NCBI GenBank assembly: GCA_013336035.1
Contig: JAAXUL010000438.1
Coordinates: 1 to 6,814, forward strand
DNA from: Chloroflexales bacterium
Lineage (GTDB): Bacteria > Chloroflexota > Chloroflexia > Chloroflexales > Chloroflexaceae
DNA: 6,814 bases
Direction of reading: 5' to 3'
Part shown: positions 6,007-6,814 of the stretch, piece by piece
Numbering within the stretch: position 1 is the stretch's first letter
How the letters are laid out: each line of letters opens with the position of its first letter
Program-made: the position numbers and the translations under genes
The notes under the pieces: model-generated
The model's input: the letters and a program-made list of their open reading frames with translations, nothing else
Told to the model about the DNA's origin: nothing
The model's database searches: none

Positions 6007-6241
6007 GACAAGGCTTCGCTGCGCGCGCATCTGCTTGACCGTTTGTGGGAGGCGTGGAGGGCTTCGCCTTCCACAACCACCCCGTGCGCGGGGGCCGCAG
6101 ACAGCGGCGAGAAGCGTAACTCGGTTACGAACCTTGGCTAAGGCCCTGCGCGAGCGCTGCCGTCGGCCAGGTACAATGCGGCCCTGCACGGGGCGCTGCA
6201 GCTGGGCGTCGCCCCGTTGAGCGATACGGAATGGTATCGCC
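6007..6241 (+). pseudogene. Decayed coding scraps of unknown origin
   Basis: No intact gene is present, but protein-like pieces appear in successive frames. Directly after the hydrolase stop, in the same frame, 6007-6063 reads DKASLRAHLLDRLWEAWRA. Near 6134-6160 another frame reads LAKALRERC. From about 6160 to 6240 the first frame reads PSARYNAALHGAL, then QLGVAPLSDTEWYRL, ending at a TGA after an Arg run. These look like parts of one protein broken by indels, but I do not recognise it, and chance open frames in GC-rich DNA are possible. The stretch also contains the hairpin at 6043-6076. Confidence 0.3.
6043..6076 (+). other. Stable hairpin downstream of the metallo-hydrolase gene
   Basis: TTGTGGGAGGCG (6043-6054) pairs with CGCCTTCCACAA (6065-6076) over 12 bp with one G-U wobble, with a 10-base loop. 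It starts 37 bases after the hydrolase stop codon. No T-run follows (the next bases are CCACCCCG), so it is at best a weak or factor-assisted terminator; it could also protect the mRNA 3' end. An alternative, slightly shifted fold of 6054-6074 is also possible. Confidence 0.5.
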
Positions 6242-6612
6242 TTCAGCCAGGGTATCGCCGCCGGTGACGAGCCCGCCGTCTGGGTCAAAGATGCCACCGG
6301 CCGGGTGACCGCCTGGATCGAGGTGGGGCTGCCCGACGCGGAGCGCCTGCACCGGGGCAGCAAGCTCGCGGAGCGTGCTGTCGTCTATACCCACCGGGAC
6401 GTCACCCAGCTCCTGGCCCAGCTTGCCGGGAAGAAGATCCACCGCGCCGAGGCCATCCCCGTCTACGCCCTCGAGCGCCGCTTCGTGGCCGAGCTGGCGG
6501 GCCGGATCGAGCGCCGGACGACCCTCGCCCTCTCCGTCACCGAGCGCAGCTCTACGCCGAGGTCACCGGCCGGAGCCTCGTTACGACCATCGGCGAGCAT
6601 CGCATCGGGTAG
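6242..6612 (+). pseudogene. yaeQ: Truncated, frameshifted YaeQ-family remnant
   Basis: From 6242 the frame reads FSQGIAAGDEPAVWVKDATG, then TAWIEVGLPDAERLHRGSK, then LAERAVVYTHRD, and continues to LALSVTER near 6547. This matches the central and C-terminal part of YaeQ (about 180 residues in E. coli; PD-(D/E)XK nuclease-like fold, function unclear). The family's N-terminal 55-60 residues are absent: the frame has a TGA at 6218-6220 and no homologous sequence precedes it. At 6545-6550 one base appears lost: continuing in the next frame from 6547 gives QLYAEVTGRSLVTTIGEHRIG and a TAG at 6610-6612, a natural family-like end. With both a missing 5' part and a frameshift, this should be non-functional, although the core acidic and lysine positions (WIE, PD, SK) survive. 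Decay appears recent given the intact body. Confidence 0.8.
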
Positions 6613-6814
6613 GCGTCTGTTTTAGCCAAGCAGCTCACAGAAGCGGCGCGCCTTATGGCCCTGCTTGGCCTCAGCGTGATCAACGTAGTCGTGACTTTTA
6701 TCACAAGCTGGCAGATCGGCGTATCAGATACCCAAGCCTAGGTATTGCTGAGCACTACACGCTTGACACGCCAAGCTGGCGAGCTCATACCTAACGTTGG
6801 ATATTGACATTATA
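6613..6814. other. Gene-poor, lower-GC stretch to the window edge
   Basis: Base composition falls visibly after about 6690. The first forward frame stays open from the YaeQ remnant's stop to a TAG at 6739-6741. From an ATG at 6655 it would give a 28-residue peptide (MALLGLSVINVVVTFITSWQ and a short tail) resembling a membrane segment, but without a ribosome site; I do not call it a gene. Promoter-like boxes near the right edge suggest that a rightward gene begins outside the window. Confidence 0.4.
6763..6791 (+). promoter_or_regulatory. Possible rightward promoter with an inverted repeat in its spacer
   Basis: A perfect -35 TTGACA (6763-6768) is followed after 17 bases by CATACC (6786-6791), a weak -10 matching three of six positions. 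The spacer contains the inverted repeat CGCCA (6769-6773) and TGGCG (6777-6781), placed where a repressor would block polymerase. A second TTGACA occurs at 6804-6809, so the real promoter may lie across the window edge. Confidence 0.3.

Noticed and set aside
6655..6741. 28-residue membrane-like microprotein
   Set aside because: No Shine-Dalgarno, no promoter upstream and no recognisable homology; the frame merely continues after the yaeQ remnant's stop.
6728..6745. Inverted repeat ATACC/GGTAT as a terminator or attachment site
   Set aside because: Arms of only five bases with no T-run or partner copy; not distinguishable from chance.

Overview
The window looks like the chromosome of a filamentous or thermophile-related Chloroflexota bacterium (class Chloroflexia). 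This is inferred from high GC with strongly GC-ending codons, a large MalT-type LuxR regulator of the kind that is abundant in that phylum, a small conserved protein of a type I associate with the phylum, and heptanucleotide repeat arrays inside a coding region. No ribosomal or marker gene is present, so the placement is tentative.

Layout. Positions 1-172 (+) may carry the last codons of a gene that enters from the left. A minus-strand group follows, transcribed right to left: a 96-residue conserved protein of unknown function (2004-1714), a 228-residue multi-pass membrane protein (1697-1011, 16 bases downstream with a strong Shine-Dalgarno), a GC-rich hairpin (987-960) and a DUF2306-type membrane protein (857-108). 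Upstream of this group lies a 16-bp perfect palindrome (2057-2072) with extra half-sites. Just beyond it is a textbook intrinsic terminator (2138-2102) that ends the next gene, a 913-residue STAND/MalT-type LuxR activator (4903-2162, minus). That gene holds two oppositely oriented heptamer (GGATGAG) arrays that are translated in frame in the linker before its DNA-binding domain.

A 236-bp divergent intergenic region (4904-5139) separates the regulator from a plus-strand metallo-beta-lactamase-fold hydrolase (5140-6006). It holds a perfect TATAAT only 5 bases from the regulator's ATG (suggesting a leaderless mRNA), two palindromes and an extended -10 for the hydrolase. After the hydrolase come a 12-bp-stem hairpin and a decayed region: unrecognised coding scraps (6007-6241), then a 5'-truncated, frameshifted yaeQ remnant (6242-6612). 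The last 200 bases have lower GC, no convincing gene, and promoter-like TTGACA boxes facing right.

Working model (inference): the LuxR regulator senses a ligand through its ATPase/TPR body and controls one or both flanking units, the membrane-protein operon and the divergent hydrolase. No complete new defence or metabolic system is visible. The most unusual content is the pair of inverted heptamer arrays domesticated into the regulator's reading frame.
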